A stretch of 64,000 nucleotides of DNA, from positions 281,429-345,428 of the forward strand of contig JBBCJI010000003.1 in assembly GCA_037190845.1 (NCBI GenBank). The letters run 5' to 3'. The stretch comes from JBEBVQ01 sp037190845. Lineage in GTDB: Bacteria > Bacteroidota > Bacteroidia > Chitinophagales > Chitinophagaceae. Positions 26,901 through 35,142 of this stretch are shown here, one piece after another. Each line of letters opens with the position of its first letter. The stretch's first letter is position 1. Under the pieces are notes generated by a model. That model ran no database searches. It was not told the origin of the DNA and worked only from the letters and a program-made list of their open reading frames with translations. The position numbers were made by a program, and so were the translations under genes.

Positions 26901-27141
26901 CCGGCTTAATGGCATAAGGAATGGCACGCCGTACGGGCATTTCACAACTGGCTGCCAGCATGGCGGCGGCGGTACTGAAGCCAAGATACTTCAGGAAATC
27001 GCGACGCGGCGTGGTCGCATTGAGCAAATTATCACTGATATCCAGCGGCAACGGTTCTTTAAACTCGTTGGCAACTGCTTCCTGATGAGCCGGATTGTTC
27101 TCAAGCTCTTCCAGTCCTTTCCAGTATTGTTTTTGACTCAT
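23977..27141 (-). CDS. actB: Alternative complex III subunit ActB (Fe-S molybdopterin-oxidoreductase-like, TAT-variant)
   Basis: A 1054-residue fusion. The N-terminus carries a TAT-variant signal (RRDFLKYLGF, about residue 47). A long molybdopterin-oxidoreductase-like domain runs to about residue 730; known ActB proteins lack the molybdenum cofactor. From about residue 790 a ferredoxin-type part has four cysteine groups: CTGCGACVIAC, CQHCDNAPCENVC, CIGTKYCANNC and CSFCVQR with CATACGGNC. These bind the iron-sulfur clusters that relay electrons from quinol at ActC to the ActA/ActE hemes. Periplasmic face of the inner membrane. The linker before the ferredoxin part is histidine-rich (HEHHDDSHGGEHG-like). 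Confidence 0.97.
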   Translation of the reverse strand: MSQKQYWKGLEELENNPAHQEAVANEFKEPLPLDISDNLLNATTPRRDFLKYLGFSTAAAMLAASCEMPVRRAIPYAIKPEDIVPGVPNYYASTFVDGGEYCAVVVKTRDGRPIKLDGNKLSSITAGSSSARVQAAVLNLYDKTRLRQPQVRTADGGHQEATFEAIDRRVKEALAAAGGKAIYLLTSSIISPTTKEVISRFISKYPSAKHVTYDAISYSGMLLANEESYGKRALPSYHFDKARTILSLDADFLGNWLSPVEFSAQYADGRKVTAQKKEMSRHYQIETNHTISGASADFRATCKPSEVGAVAVALYNAITTGAKPSFGSDALNTTITRAAKELKETSGLVVCGSNDKHVQVVINAINDAIGATGNTINWAVNSHYKQGIDGEMVRLVEDMNAGNVGALLMHDVNPSYDYFDAEKFNTGLAKVALTVSFADRFDETAQKAAIITPDHHWLESWGDAEPKTGYYSLMQPAIAPLFKTRAFQDSLLIWADAGITWLDFWQQHWVSKLGGQVNFDKALQDGVIEPQQTSFAGASFNGDLQGAVNAIGRQPKSDGIELVLYTTLAIGHGGAWSNNPWLQEMPDPITRATWDNYICMSPKTAKEKFDAELTGINQVDHNKKQATVKWNGKEITLPIVVVPGLHNDVVAIPLGYGRDKGVGRAAADTGKNAYPFTAFNGTTISYQNTAVTVEKAADTYPVAITQTHFSYEGRPIIHEYTLEEFKKDPDHLLKERQKELGHYTHLPWEHHDDSHGGEHGEAEIFDEEGFRKNGTLYPVHEAPGIHWGMSIDLNTCTGCGACVIACQAENNISVVGKTHVLKAQEMHWIRIDRYFSGNPDDPDSIQTVFQPMMCQHCDNAPCENVCPVSATNHSSEGLNQMAYNRCIGTKYCANNCPYKVRHFNWMDWNDADCFADNLYEDGRRDDVNDDLTRMVLNPDVTVRSRGVMEKCSFCVQRLQDAKLHAKKEGRPVKDGEATTACATACGGNCITFGDVNDPESEISKLRKSDNKQRVFYVLEHLHVLPNVNYLSRVRNNDAIIAGDEELDIMMKKHI

Positions 27142-27224
27142 ATTGTTTCTGAATGTGCTAATGTGCTGATTGCTGCCGGCACAATTATATATAATTCAAT
27201 ACTTTCTTAACTACTAAAATTTAA

Positions 27225-28472
27225 TTAATAGTGACATTTCTGACACTCCAGACCACCAATATCCTCAACTGTAACACCTGTCCGATGGCCTGATTTTATT
27301 TCTTCATGGAATTTCTGGTAAATGCTGTAATAATCATTATTCGCAAACTGCACTTCTGTCTGGCGATGACAATTAATACACCAGCCCATTGACAGCGGAG
27401 AAAACTGGAATACCTCATCCATTCCCTCAATAGAGCCATGGCATTGCTGGCATTGCACTCCACCCACCGCAACGTGCTGAGAGTGATTGAAATAAACGTG
27501 ATCGGGCAGATTGTGGATCTTCACCCAGGGGATTGGAGTAGCGAGAATATTCCCTTCCGCATCCCGGTTATAATCTTTCTTTACAGGATCCCAACCGGTA
27601 TAGGAATAGAGCTTATGAATCTCAGCAGTTCCATCTACTTTCTTTCCTTCAGCAGTAAACAAATCATCTCCGGTGTATTCATCAATCTGCTTATGACAGT
27701 TCATACACACGTTACCCGAAGGAATCAAAGCATGTCTGCTCTTTTCCGCTCCTCCGTGGCAATACAAACAGTTGATCTGGTTAATTCCGGCATGTACTTT
27801 ATGAGAATAAAAAATCGGCTGTTCCGGCATATAATTTTGCTGGCGCCCCATTTCTATTCCTCCGTTCACAATCCAGTAACCTGCACCTATGAAAACAACA
27901 ATGGCAACAATAGCAATAACCGTTTTATTGCGGTAGAGAGGAATGTCTCTGGGCGTTGTCTGGCCATCTTTTTCATTGGCAGCACGACGGAGACTTGTGT
28001 TGATGCGCCATAATATCAAGGCCAGCAAGAGAAGCACTACCGTAATGATACTGTACAACCAGGTATTGTCTTCCTGTGGAGCACCGCCCTGTGCGGTTAC
28101 CGGCCCAGCCGGACCTGCAGGCTCTACGGAGTTTACATAATCCACGATCGCATCAATCTCTTCATTAGAGAGATTGGGGAATCCGGTCATGGCCGTTTTG
28201 TTCCATTTATTATATATCTCCACCGCATACTTGTCGCCGCTGGCGATGAGTGCAGCTGAGTTATGGATCCATTTATACAACCACTCCTTATTAGGAACAC
28301 GCTTGTCCATATCCTTAAGGGCAGGCCCCGTGGCATCCTTCAGCGGATTATGGCAACTGGCGCAGTTGGACTGGAATAAGGCCTTGCCATCAGGCGCAGC
28401 CACCGAAAAAGAATGGGTAAAGACAAAAGCTATTACGAAAGCAAATGCGCTCCGTGCGATTCTCTGGAACAT
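27225..28472 (-). CDS. actA: Alternative complex III subunit ActA, multiheme cytochrome c
   Basis: A 415-residue protein from the ATG at 28472; the frame continues to a GTG at 28493, but the ATG gives a clean signal peptide (FAFVIAFVFTHSFSVAA). Six CxxCH heme sites are visible: CASCH at residue 37, then CLYCH, CMNCH, CQQCH, CINCH and CQKCH in the C-terminal half. The first heme lies in a class I cytochrome c domain (about 25-120). Two membrane helices follow (WLYSIITVVLLLLALIL and VIAIVAIVVFIGAGYW), then the pentaheme part. ActA feeds electrons to the periplasmic acceptor. It is the first gene of the operon, with a -7 box about 67 bp upstream. Confidence 0.95.
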   Translation of the reverse strand: MFQRIARSAFAFVIAFVFTHSFSVAAPDGKALFQSNCASCHNPLKDATGPALKDMDKRVPNKEWLYKWIHNSAALIASGDKYAVEIYNKWNKTAMTGFPNLSNEEIDAIVDYVNSVEPAGPAGPVTAQGGAPQEDNTWLYSIITVVLLLLALILWRINTSLRRAANEKDGQTTPRDIPLYRNKTVIAIVAIVVFIGAGYWIVNGGIEMGRQQNYMPEQPIFYSHKVHAGINQINCLYCHGGAEKSRHALIPSGNVCMNCHKQIDEYTGDDLFTAEGKKVDGTAEIHKLYSYTGWDPVKKDYNRDAEGNILATPIPWVKIHNLPDHVYFNHSQHVAVGGVQCQQCHGSIEGMDEVFQFSPLSMGWCINCHRQTEVQFANNDYYSIYQKFHEEIKSGHRTGVTVEDIGGLECQKCHY

Positions 28473-28538
28473 CGGCTTGAAGGATTCTGGCACAGCGATA
28501 AATTTGAAAATTAACGTTCCCTTTAATTAAAGCGTGGG

Positions 28539-28546
28539 CAAAACTA
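28539..28546 (-). promoter_or_regulatory. Operon -7 element TAGTTTTG upstream of actA
   Basis: Minus strand TAGTTTTG fits TAnnTTTG. The predicted start near 28532 gives a ~60-nt leader to the ATG at 28472. The -33 position does not read TTTG. Confidence 0.45.
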
Positions 28547-28973
28547 CAACACAATGACGATAATTTATACACATTTTAAGAAAAATGTTTTTCAATACCA
28601 GCGCGGGTTTTAGCCCATTTTTTTATTTATAATTTTTCTAAATGTCATTATTGTGTCACCAGAAAAAGGACAAAAAAAATTCCCGAATTTGAAAATGAAG
28701 GAATTTGAATATGTTTGTGTGGTCTAAAATAAATTGTGATTAATTTATATGTTATGAATAGAAAAGCGAACATTATCTGTTACGACATCTCATTTTCAAA
28801 TTCCCAAATCATTGTTGTCCGGGGAAAGTAGTCATAAATTCCTTGAAGTCCGTAGCTGTAAACCGTTTCAGACGTTTATATAAAACAGGGGGCTTAGTTT
28901 CACCATACGAAGGCGGGCATGTAGCGGCAACGATCGTTTGCCCTTGACCACAGTGATTCCCTCATTTTCAAAT
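28547..28973. other. Non-coding gap upstream of the act operon
   Basis: About 430 bp of AT-rich sequence with no credible reading frame. It contains AATTTGAAAATG at 28686 and two reversed copies (CATTTTCAAATT near 28792 and 28964). The last directly abuts the gene relic that begins at 28974. Nothing else is recognisable. Confidence 0.5.
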
Positions 28974-29120
28974 TCATATACTCCCCGTCCGTCCGCCATC
29001 CACAGGTATGCTGACGCCATTTACATACGCTGCCGCCGGTGTGGCGAGGAAAGTCGCTACAACCGCTATCTCTTCGGGAGGGTCTTGCCCAGGAAGCCAC
29101 CGCCCCGCGGATGGTGTTGG
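28974..29120 (-). pseudogene. Decayed fragment of the SDR gene at 35306-36094
   Basis: Read on the minus strand, bases 29066-28974 encode PEEIAVVATFLATPAAAY followed by VNGVSIPVDGGRTGSI and a stop. This is nearly identical to the C-terminal 34 residues of the intact dehydrogenase at 35306-36094. Just upstream (29117-29080) the DNA matches the codons for NTIRGAVASWAK of the same gene, in a different frame. About 175 bp (60 codons) are missing between the two blocks, with GGG at the junction on both sides. No 5' portion is present beyond ~29120. The relic is therefore truncated, internally deleted and frameshifted. Confidence 0.85.
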
Positions 29121-29198
29121 CCTCAGTATTAGATGATATATGGTTGTTATTGAAACAGCAATATAAGTATTAGCAGGACAAAAGTATATTGTATAAAA

Positions 29199-30869
29199 CT
29201 ACCTGATCAAGATAACATCACCTTTCCGAAGTATTTTCCCGCCGCCCGGGCATTCTGCCGTCAGCAGATAAAAGTAAGTTCCCGTTTCTGCAGGCTGCCC
29301 TCTGTATATACCATCCCAGTGTGTATTATAGTCAAAAGCGGCAAAAACCTTTTCTCCCCAGCGGTTGAATATATTAATATTATAATTAAATATATTAGTG
29401 GCCGGCTGGAGTACCGGGCCAAAATCATCGTTAATACCATCTCTGTTGGGAGTAAAGGCATCCGGCATATACAGTTTACAACAGACATTTGCCGGTATCA
29501 TTACGTTTGCGGTGTCCGGACATCCATTGCTTCCCAGACCTATAACCTGCACCTGAGCGGATAAGGACGAAAGGTAAACAGAGTTCGTGTTACCATCTCC
29601 TAAAAAATGGCCGTTGTTATACCATTCATAGTGATCGGCGCCAGTCGCTGTCAGCAGGATTGTATCACCGATACATAAACGATCCTCCCGGTTTATTGAA
29701 ACGCTTATTTCCGGATGGGGCAGAACGGAAAGTACCAGTACGACGAGAGAATCGCATCCGTTTACCGTCGTCAAGGCATTGTAATAAGTCCCCGGAGTAT
29801 CCAGCCAGGTGCCATTAAATAAATACTGTTCATTACGACAGAGTGCTTCCGCTATTTCGTGACGGACATTGGAAAAGACCTGGACAACCGTGTCGGTCGT
29901 ATAGGAGCATTCACCCATCTCTGTGGTTAATGTGTATCGTCCTGCATGGACAGATTGTGCATCGGGAATGACAGGCGAGGCAGACGTGTCATGAAAGTTC
30001 TCCGGGCCGGCCCAGCTACGCCTCACACCGGGCGAAGCATTGGTATCCCAAAGGATCAGACCGGATCCGGCACAAACAGGATCATTATACCTGATTTCCG
30101 TTACCGGCGAAGGTAATATGGTGACATGAACAGAATCCGTGTAAGTCACCGTATCCATACTAATCGTCAGGACATATATGCCCCCGTTAGCTTCAGAAGT
30201 CACTGGTATTAACGGGTTCGGAACAGCGGCATGGAACCCTGATGGCCCGCTCCATGAATAGACGGCTCCGGGAATACTGTCCGGGTAACTGAACAGCCTC
30301 AGGGTATCGCCTGCACAGACAGGCGTATTGCTGCCTGTAGCAATGCCGCCCCAAAACATACTGAACACTACGCCTGCACGGTTTACCCAGTTTGCGTGTA
30401 CTTCAATGCTATTGATATTACCGTGGATCCTCACCTCTGCCCCTTTGCCCGGATATTGATATGGATCAGGTAAGGCCTCCAGATTCCCGTTGTTGATGGG
30501 GACCATTCCCTGATTACAACCCGGAAAAGATGAAACATTCGATGCCGTAAGATAATAAGGAGACCCATTGACCCGAAATGAAACGACCTCTGCGGAATCC
30601 ATCGCCGTAACCCACACTCTGACGTTGGGTACCGCAGGCGAAAACTGGAAGGTATAGCTCCCGACCCCGCTGTCGGGGGCGATCCAGTAAGGTCCTGTTC
30701 CGCAAAATTGATAATTGGAGGTATAACCTCCGGGGAATACATTTACATTGACCCCGTTAATATTTTGTGTACCGGCTGTATGCGATATACGATAATATAC
30801 CTGTGCAAAGCTACAGGCGGAAGATAATGTCAGAAGCAATAGTATCAAATGCCATTTAAGAGTGTGCAT
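29199..30869 (-). CDS. T9SS type B sorting domain surface protein
   Basis: A 556-residue protein from the ATG at 30869; the frame runs two codons further to a TTG. Signal peptide: LKWHLILLLLTLSSACSFAQ. An N-terminal jelly-roll-like part (about 25-175) is followed by two Ig-like/PKD-like modules (VCAGDTLRLFSYP, YSWSGPSGF). One module of the AGCDSLV family found in neighbouring cargo proteins follows (NGCDSLVVLVLSV). The end is a type B sorting domain (MPDAFTPNRDGINDDF, INIFNRWGEKVFAAF, HWDGIYRGQPAETGTYFYLL). By family it is T9SS-exported and surface-bound. It is the downstream partner of the type A gene at 30971, separated by an 18-bp hairpin. Specific function unknown. Confidence 0.9.
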   Translation of the reverse strand: MHTLKWHLILLLLTLSSACSFAQVYYRISHTAGTQNINGVNVNVFPGGYTSNYQFCGTGPYWIAPDSGVGSYTFQFSPAVPNVRVWVTAMDSAEVVSFRVNGSPYYLTASNVSSFPGCNQGMVPINNGNLEALPDPYQYPGKGAEVRIHGNINSIEVHANWVNRAGVVFSMFWGGIATGSNTPVCAGDTLRLFSYPDSIPGAVYSWSGPSGFHAAVPNPLIPVTSEANGGIYVLTISMDTVTYTDSVHVTILPSPVTEIRYNDPVCAGSGLILWDTNASPGVRRSWAGPENFHDTSASPVIPDAQSVHAGRYTLTTEMGECSYTTDTVVQVFSNVRHEIAEALCRNEQYLFNGTWLDTPGTYYNALTTVNGCDSLVVLVLSVLPHPEISVSINREDRLCIGDTILLTATGADHYEWYNNGHFLGDGNTNSVYLSSLSAQVQVIGLGSNGCPDTANVMIPANVCCKLYMPDAFTPNRDGINDDFGPVLQPATNIFNYNINIFNRWGEKVFAAFDYNTHWDGIYRGQPAETGTYFYLLTAECPGGGKILRKGDVILIR

Positions 30870-30903
30870 ACACAATCAATCTTTGATTGGATGAAGGAAG
30901 ACA

Positions 30904-30959
30904 GTACAGGGGAAAGGATTGAGCAACCTGATACCTGTGCCCAATCCTTTCCCCTGTAC
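30904..30959 (-). terminator. Perfect 18-bp hairpin between two T9SS genes
   Basis: Arms 30904-30921 and 30942-30959 are exactly complementary over 18 bp with a 20-nt loop, starting 11 bp after the stop of the minus-strand gene at 30971. A T-rich but broken stretch follows on the minus strand. Likely a terminator or 3'-end stabiliser separating the two cargo genes. Confidence 0.65.
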
Positions 30960-30970
30960 CATAACCGGTA

Positions 30971-32320
30971 TTATTGTTTCGTTAGTTTCATTCTGACCGG
31001 TTTTCCGGCCTCGCCTATTTCTACAAAATATACTCCGGGGGAATATTGTGATATGTCCAGGATAAATGAATATCCGGACATACCGGTCTGCTCAAGTAAT
31101 AGCTGCCCCATCGTATTGACAATCCGGATCACCGCATTATTTACTGCCTGTACCGTCTGTATGGTAACTTCATTACCGGCAGGGTTAGGATACAGATGCA
31201 CCCGGTTACCTGGATTTAATTCACTGACAGCCGTGGGCACTTCCGTGTCTGCACAGTCAGAAGTATCGTTGCATCCGTTTATGGTCACAACCACTGCATA
31301 GCTGCCCGTTTCTGTTGCCGTATAACTCTGGTTTGTAGCACCGGGAATGACGGTCCTGTCTTCGCAGTCAATCCACTGGTAGCTGTCTCCGCTGCTGGCG
31401 TTTAAGGTAACACCCTCCCGGACAACAGAAGCGGGGGATGTATTGACCGTAAGATCCAGCACCACGATACTGTCACATCCGGCGGTGCCGGTAGCAAAAA
31501 CGCTCAGGTATTCCCCACTTGCGGTATACGTTGTTCCATTGAACGTAAAGCTGCCGCAGACCGTTTCCGAACGTGAGCTGTATATATCGCAGCTGCTCAT
31601 TTTAAACAGGAATACATCTGTTTCCCCTTCAGCATTCAGCGTACCGACCGGATCGAATGTTGCTGCATTTTTAAAGCGACCCGTTACATATATGCTGCCC
31701 GTGTTGTTTACAACAAGCGACTCACCGATATCATCGCTGCTGCCACCCATTTTTCTCTCCCAGACATGATGACCGGCAGTATCATACTTAGCCAGGAAGA
31801 TATCATTATAGCCTGTGGCGGCGAGCAGACCTGAAGTGGAGCCGGCGACACCCGGATTAAAATCCGCTATCTCCCTGAATAATCCCGTTACATACAGATT
31901 TCCCATCGTATCTACAGCTATTGCGTACCCCCGGTCATCATCATATCCACCTACATTTTTTGCCCAGATATATCTTCCCTGTGCGTCATATTTGGCAATA
32001 AATACATCATTGTCCCATCCCTGGGAGAAAACCCACTGTGGTGTCAGGAAGGCAGTGCCTGGTCCGGGGTCAAAATCAACCGTACCGGTAAAATAACCTG
32101 TAATGTATACATTTCCGGCTTTATCTGTGGCTATTCCCGTACTATAATCAACCCCTGTACCTCCTATGCCATTTGCCCATACAAGGTTGGGTTGCTGTGC
32201 ACATACCCATGAATAGGATATTACACCCAGAACAGTCATCGTAAATACTTTCAAGAATCCGGAAAAACCGCTCATTAGTTGTTGCAGGCGCTCCATGTTT
32301 AAATGTATTGCATCTTTCAT
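30971..32320 (-). CDS. T9SS type A sorting domain protein with SBBP propeller
   Basis: A 449-residue protein with an N-terminal signal (hydrophobic FLKVFTMTVLGVISYSWVCA). SBBP propeller repeats cover about 45-240 (GTGVDYSTGIATDKAGNVY, DVFIAKYDAQGRYIWAKN, DIFLAKYDTAGHHVWERK). One copy of the ~46-residue CGSFTFNGTTY...AGCDSIVVLDLTV module follows, then an Ig-like segment. The type A sorting domain runs from about 370 (HLYPNPAGNEVTI to KLTKQ). It is divergent from the histidine kinase gene at 32551 across a 230-bp region. The same arrangement recurs at 56465/59343, suggesting regulation by that kinase system; this is inference. Confidence 0.92.
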   Translation of the reverse strand: MKDAIHLNMERLQQLMSGFSGFLKVFTMTVLGVISYSWVCAQQPNLVWANGIGGTGVDYSTGIATDKAGNVYITGYFTGTVDFDPGPGTAFLTPQWVFSQGWDNDVFIAKYDAQGRYIWAKNVGGYDDDRGYAIAVDTMGNLYVTGLFREIADFNPGVAGSTSGLLAATGYNDIFLAKYDTAGHHVWERKMGGSSDDIGESLVVNNTGSIYVTGRFKNAATFDPVGTLNAEGETDVFLFKMSSCDIYSSRSETVCGSFTFNGTTYTASGEYLSVFATGTAGCDSIVVLDLTVNTSPASVVREGVTLNASSGDSYQWIDCEDRTVIPGATNQSYTATETGSYAVVVTINGCNDTSDCADTEVPTAVSELNPGNRVHLYPNPAGNEVTIQTVQAVNNAVIRIVNTMGQLLLEQTGMSGYSFILDISQYSPGVYFVEIGEAGKPVRMKLTKQ

Positions 32321-32550
32321 AATTAATTATTTTAGTAAATAAAAAAATGTACGCATTGTTCCTTTTATGCTACGAGCCGGCATAGCGCATATAACGAACC
32401 AATCCACTACAGACAAAATTAACGGCGTACGGGATAAGTGCGGTTTGGTCAACTACGCATAGCGCCAAAAAATACGTAGTTACCGCATTGCCTGCGGACC
32501 GGATAGCCGTAATTTCATCTAAATTTGGAATACATTTATGCTTGGCTTCT
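32321..32550. promoter_or_regulatory. Divergent control region between T9SS gene and sensor kinase, with inverted repeat
   Basis: A 230-bp region between two divergent genes. AACTACG at 32451-32457 and CGTAGTT at 32475-32481 form an inverted repeat, extended by GCGGT and ACCGC on the outside with a small bulge. TAAATTTG at 32520-32527 is a plus-strand -7 element for the kinase and argues for its start at 32551. The repeat is a candidate operator for the NarL-type regulator. Confidence 0.45.
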
Positions 32551-34488
32551 ATGAAAGGCGCACAAAAACTACCGGCATTGCTGCTTATATTATGTCTTGC
32601 CGGGGTGAGGACAGAGGCGCAGCATCCGGAGGCACGACAGATCAGGAACTGGCCCTATTCCGTTCCTGCCGGCACCATACATGAGATTGACCAGGCGCTG
32701 CTGGATTATGGCGCCCTGCTGAGCCGGGACCGGTACAGCGATAGTACCCGGTTGCTTACAACATACTTAATGGAAAGAAGCAGGGCTATCGGATACATAG
32801 CTGCAGAGGCCCGGACTATGATGGAGCTGGCCAGCCTGTATAGATGGACGGGGCGGTATCTCCCTGCGCTCGAGCTGTCGCTGGAAGCGATCAGCCTGTT
32901 CAGCAGACATGAGGCTGCGCATAAATTCCTGGCCAGCTTTTATGATATTTCCGGTTCCAGTTACCTGGCTATGGGTTATTCCGAACTGGCAGTGCAACAG
33001 TTTATCCGGGCCGCTCACCTGATTGAAAAGTACGAAGAATCACTAAAAGGTCTCGCCGGGGTGTACAATAACCTGGGCACAGCAATGACCGACACTGAGC
33101 GGGCAATGCTGTATTTTGAAAAGGCCTATCAGACGGCAAGCAAAGACGGAAATTCCAGGATCATGATCCTGGCACGGCAAAACCAGGCTATTACCTACGA
33201 ACGTACCGGCCAGCCGGAGCAAGCGGAAAAAGCCATCCGGGAAGCATATAAACTTGCCCGGCTCCACGACAACCTGTACATGCAGTACATTATATGTATC
33301 AGGAGCGCCCAGCTTTATATTGAACGCGGCGCATACGAGAAAGCGCTCGACCAGATCCGGTTGGCTGAAAGCCTGCAGGAGAAAACAAAGGTCAGCATGA
33401 CCGAAATAAATTACGGGTATATCCTGGAGGGGAAAATACACATGGCAACCGGCAAAACCGGCCAGGCCGAATCCTCCCTGCTTAATACCCTGCACCTTGC
33501 ACAGAAACAGGATAACAGGCATCAGGAAGAAGTGATATACCAAAATCTGGCAGCCCTGTATGAGCTGAAAAATGATTACCGACGGGCGCTGGCATACACC
33601 AAGCAGCATATTGCGATCAAGGATAGCCTGCTCAATGAAAAGGTAAGTCTGGGGGTCAGCAACCTGGAAATCCAGTATCGCATCCACGAAAAAGACAAAG
33701 AGATAACTACCCAGCAAATTGAGATTCAGAAAAGAAATTATCTCATTGCAGGAATTTCGGGCGGCGTCATTCTGCTATCAGGACTCTTTTTCTTTATATA
33801 CCGGAGCATGCTGCACCGGCAAAAAGTTTTACGACAAAGCAGGGAGATAGACCAGCTTAAAGCAGCAATGAAAGGGGAAGAACGGGAACGGCTGCGTATA
33901 GCGCAGGAATTGCATGACGGTATTATGGTTCAATTTTCTTCCGTCAAAATGAACCTGGACAGCTTTGCCAGCAGGTTGAAAGAACCCGCTTATCAGGAGG
34001 GATTACAGCCCATTATGAATCAACTGGGCGACGCAACACTGGAGCTCCGGCGGTCTGCCCATAATCTGATGCCGTATATGCTTTTGTCTGAAAGCCTTGC
34101 TGGAGCAGTCAATTATTTCTGCACCTCACTCAGCAAAAGCTCGGGGGTATATATTGAGTTCCAGCATTATGGTGATCTGCCCGGAATACGCTCTGAATAT
34201 GAGCTAATGCTATACAGAATCATACAGGAACTAGTACACAATGCCCTGAAATATGCTGAAGCAGATCATATTATCGTACAGATTGACTGCGTAGATGGCC
34301 TTCTGGCTGTTACTGTGGAAGATAATGGGAAAGGATTTGATACCAGACAGGCAGACCAGGCAAAAGGCGCAGGCATTGAAAGCATCAGATCAAGAGTACA
34401 TTCCATCAGCGGAACTTTTGAAATTCATTCTTCAGAAAATTCCGGTACTACTGCATATATTGAATGTCAAATCAGTAATTTGCAGTAA
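32551..34488 (+). CDS. Sensor histidine kinase with TPR sensor region (HisKA_3/HATPase_c)
   Basis: A 645-residue protein from the ATG at 32551. The frame extends to a TTG at 32488, but the -7 box lies inside that extension and a signal peptide starts at 32551 (MKGAQKLPALLLILCLAGV). Tetratricopeptide repeats fill about 60-370, predicted periplasmic. One membrane helix (YLIAGISGGVILLSGLFFFI, about 395-415) precedes a short coiled coil. The phosphoacceptor is H455 in AQELHDGIMV (HisKA_3 type), and ATP-binding motifs are IIQELVHNALKYA and DNGKGFD. It should phosphorylate the regulator 9 bp downstream. The ligand is unknown. It is a paralogue of 59343-61364. Confidence 0.94.
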   Translation: MKGAQKLPALLLILCLAGVRTEAQHPEARQIRNWPYSVPAGTIHEIDQALLDYGALLSRDRYSDSTRLLTTYLMERSRAIGYIAAEARTMMELASLYRWTGRYLPALELSLEAISLFSRHEAAHKFLASFYDISGSSYLAMGYSELAVQQFIRAAHLIEKYEESLKGLAGVYNNLGTAMTDTERAMLYFEKAYQTASKDGNSRIMILARQNQAITYERTGQPEQAEKAIREAYKLARLHDNLYMQYIICIRSAQLYIERGAYEKALDQIRLAESLQEKTKVSMTEINYGYILEGKIHMATGKTGQAESSLLNTLHLAQKQDNRHQEEVIYQNLAALYELKNDYRRALAYTKQHIAIKDSLLNEKVSLGVSNLEIQYRIHEKDKEITTQQIEIQKRNYLIAGISGGVILLSGLFFFIYRSMLHRQKVLRQSREIDQLKAAMKGEERERLRIAQELHDGIMVQFSSVKMNLDSFASRLKEPAYQEGLQPIMNQLGDATLELRRSAHNLMPYMLLSESLAGAVNYFCTSLSKSSGVYIEFQHYGDLPGIRSEYELMLYRIIQELVHNALKYAEADHIIVQIDCVDGLLAVTVEDNGKGFDTRQADQAKGAGIESIRSRVHSISGTFEIHSSENSGTTAYIECQISNLQ

Positions 34489-34497
34489 GTACGAGTC

Positions 34498-35142
34498 ATG
34501 CCTATAAAAGTTGCTATCACAGACGATCATCCACTCGCCATAAACGGGCTCAAAAATATGCTTCAGGATTCCGGGCATATCCGGGTAACCGATACTTATC
34601 TGGGAGGGCAGGCATTGCTGGAGGGATTACAGCAACAACAGCCTGATATACTGCTGCTCGACATACAGCTTCCCGATATACCGGGGGATGAACTGGTGCC
34701 GATTATAAGAAAGAACTGGCCCGCCGTTAGAATACTTGTAGTCACCAGCATGGATGCCCCCATACAGATCAGGACAATGTTGAAAAAAGGCTGTAAAGGT
34801 TACCTGCTGAAAAGCACCGATATGAAAACGCTGATACAGGCCATAGAAGATATATACAACGGTAATGAAGAATTTATAGAACCTTCACTGCGGGAGCAGA
34901 TGCTTCAGAATTTTTTCAGGTTCCGCCGGTCCGGACAGAAAGTGCCCTCGCTAACACGCAGGGAACAGGATATCCTGCAACTGATTACTAACGGGCTGAC
35001 CAACCAGGAGATTGCCACACAGCTTTATATCAGCCTGCGTACCGTGGAGAAACACCGTTTCAGTCTGATGCAGAAACTGGATGCAAAGAATACGGCTGTG
35101 CTGGTAAAAAATGCTATTGCGTTGGGGTTGATCCGGCAATAA
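34498..35142 (+). CDS. NarL/FixJ-family response regulator
   Basis: A 214-residue two-domain regulator. The receiver domain has the acidic pair D9/D10, phosphoacceptor D55 (ILLLDIQLP) and K104-type lysine in GYLLKST. The C-terminal LuxR-type helix-turn-helix is clear (LTRREQDILQLITNGLTNQEI, then the recognition segment LYISLRTVEKHRF). It binds DNA when phosphorylated, most likely by the kinase directly upstream (9-bp gap). The divergent T9SS gene at 30971 is a plausible target but this is untested. No gene follows it on this strand. Confidence 0.96.
   Translation: MPIKVAITDDHPLAINGLKNMLQDSGHIRVTDTYLGGQALLEGLQQQQPDILLLDIQLPDIPGDELVPIIRKNWPAVRILVVTSMDAPIQIRTMLKKGCKGYLLKSTDMKTLIQAIEDIYNGNEEFIEPSLREQMLQNFFRFRRSGQKVPSLTRREQDILQLITNGLTNQEIATQLYISLRTVEKHRFSLMQKLDAKNTAVLVKNAIALGLIRQ

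Noticed and set aside
28494..29198. Insertion sequence or mobile element as cause of the SDR relic
   Set aside because: No transposase frame, no terminal inverted repeats and no target-site duplication were visible.
33043..33717. 224-codon minus-strand frame inside the TPR kinase gene
   Set aside because: Shadow of repeat-rich coding sequence; no independent start signal.
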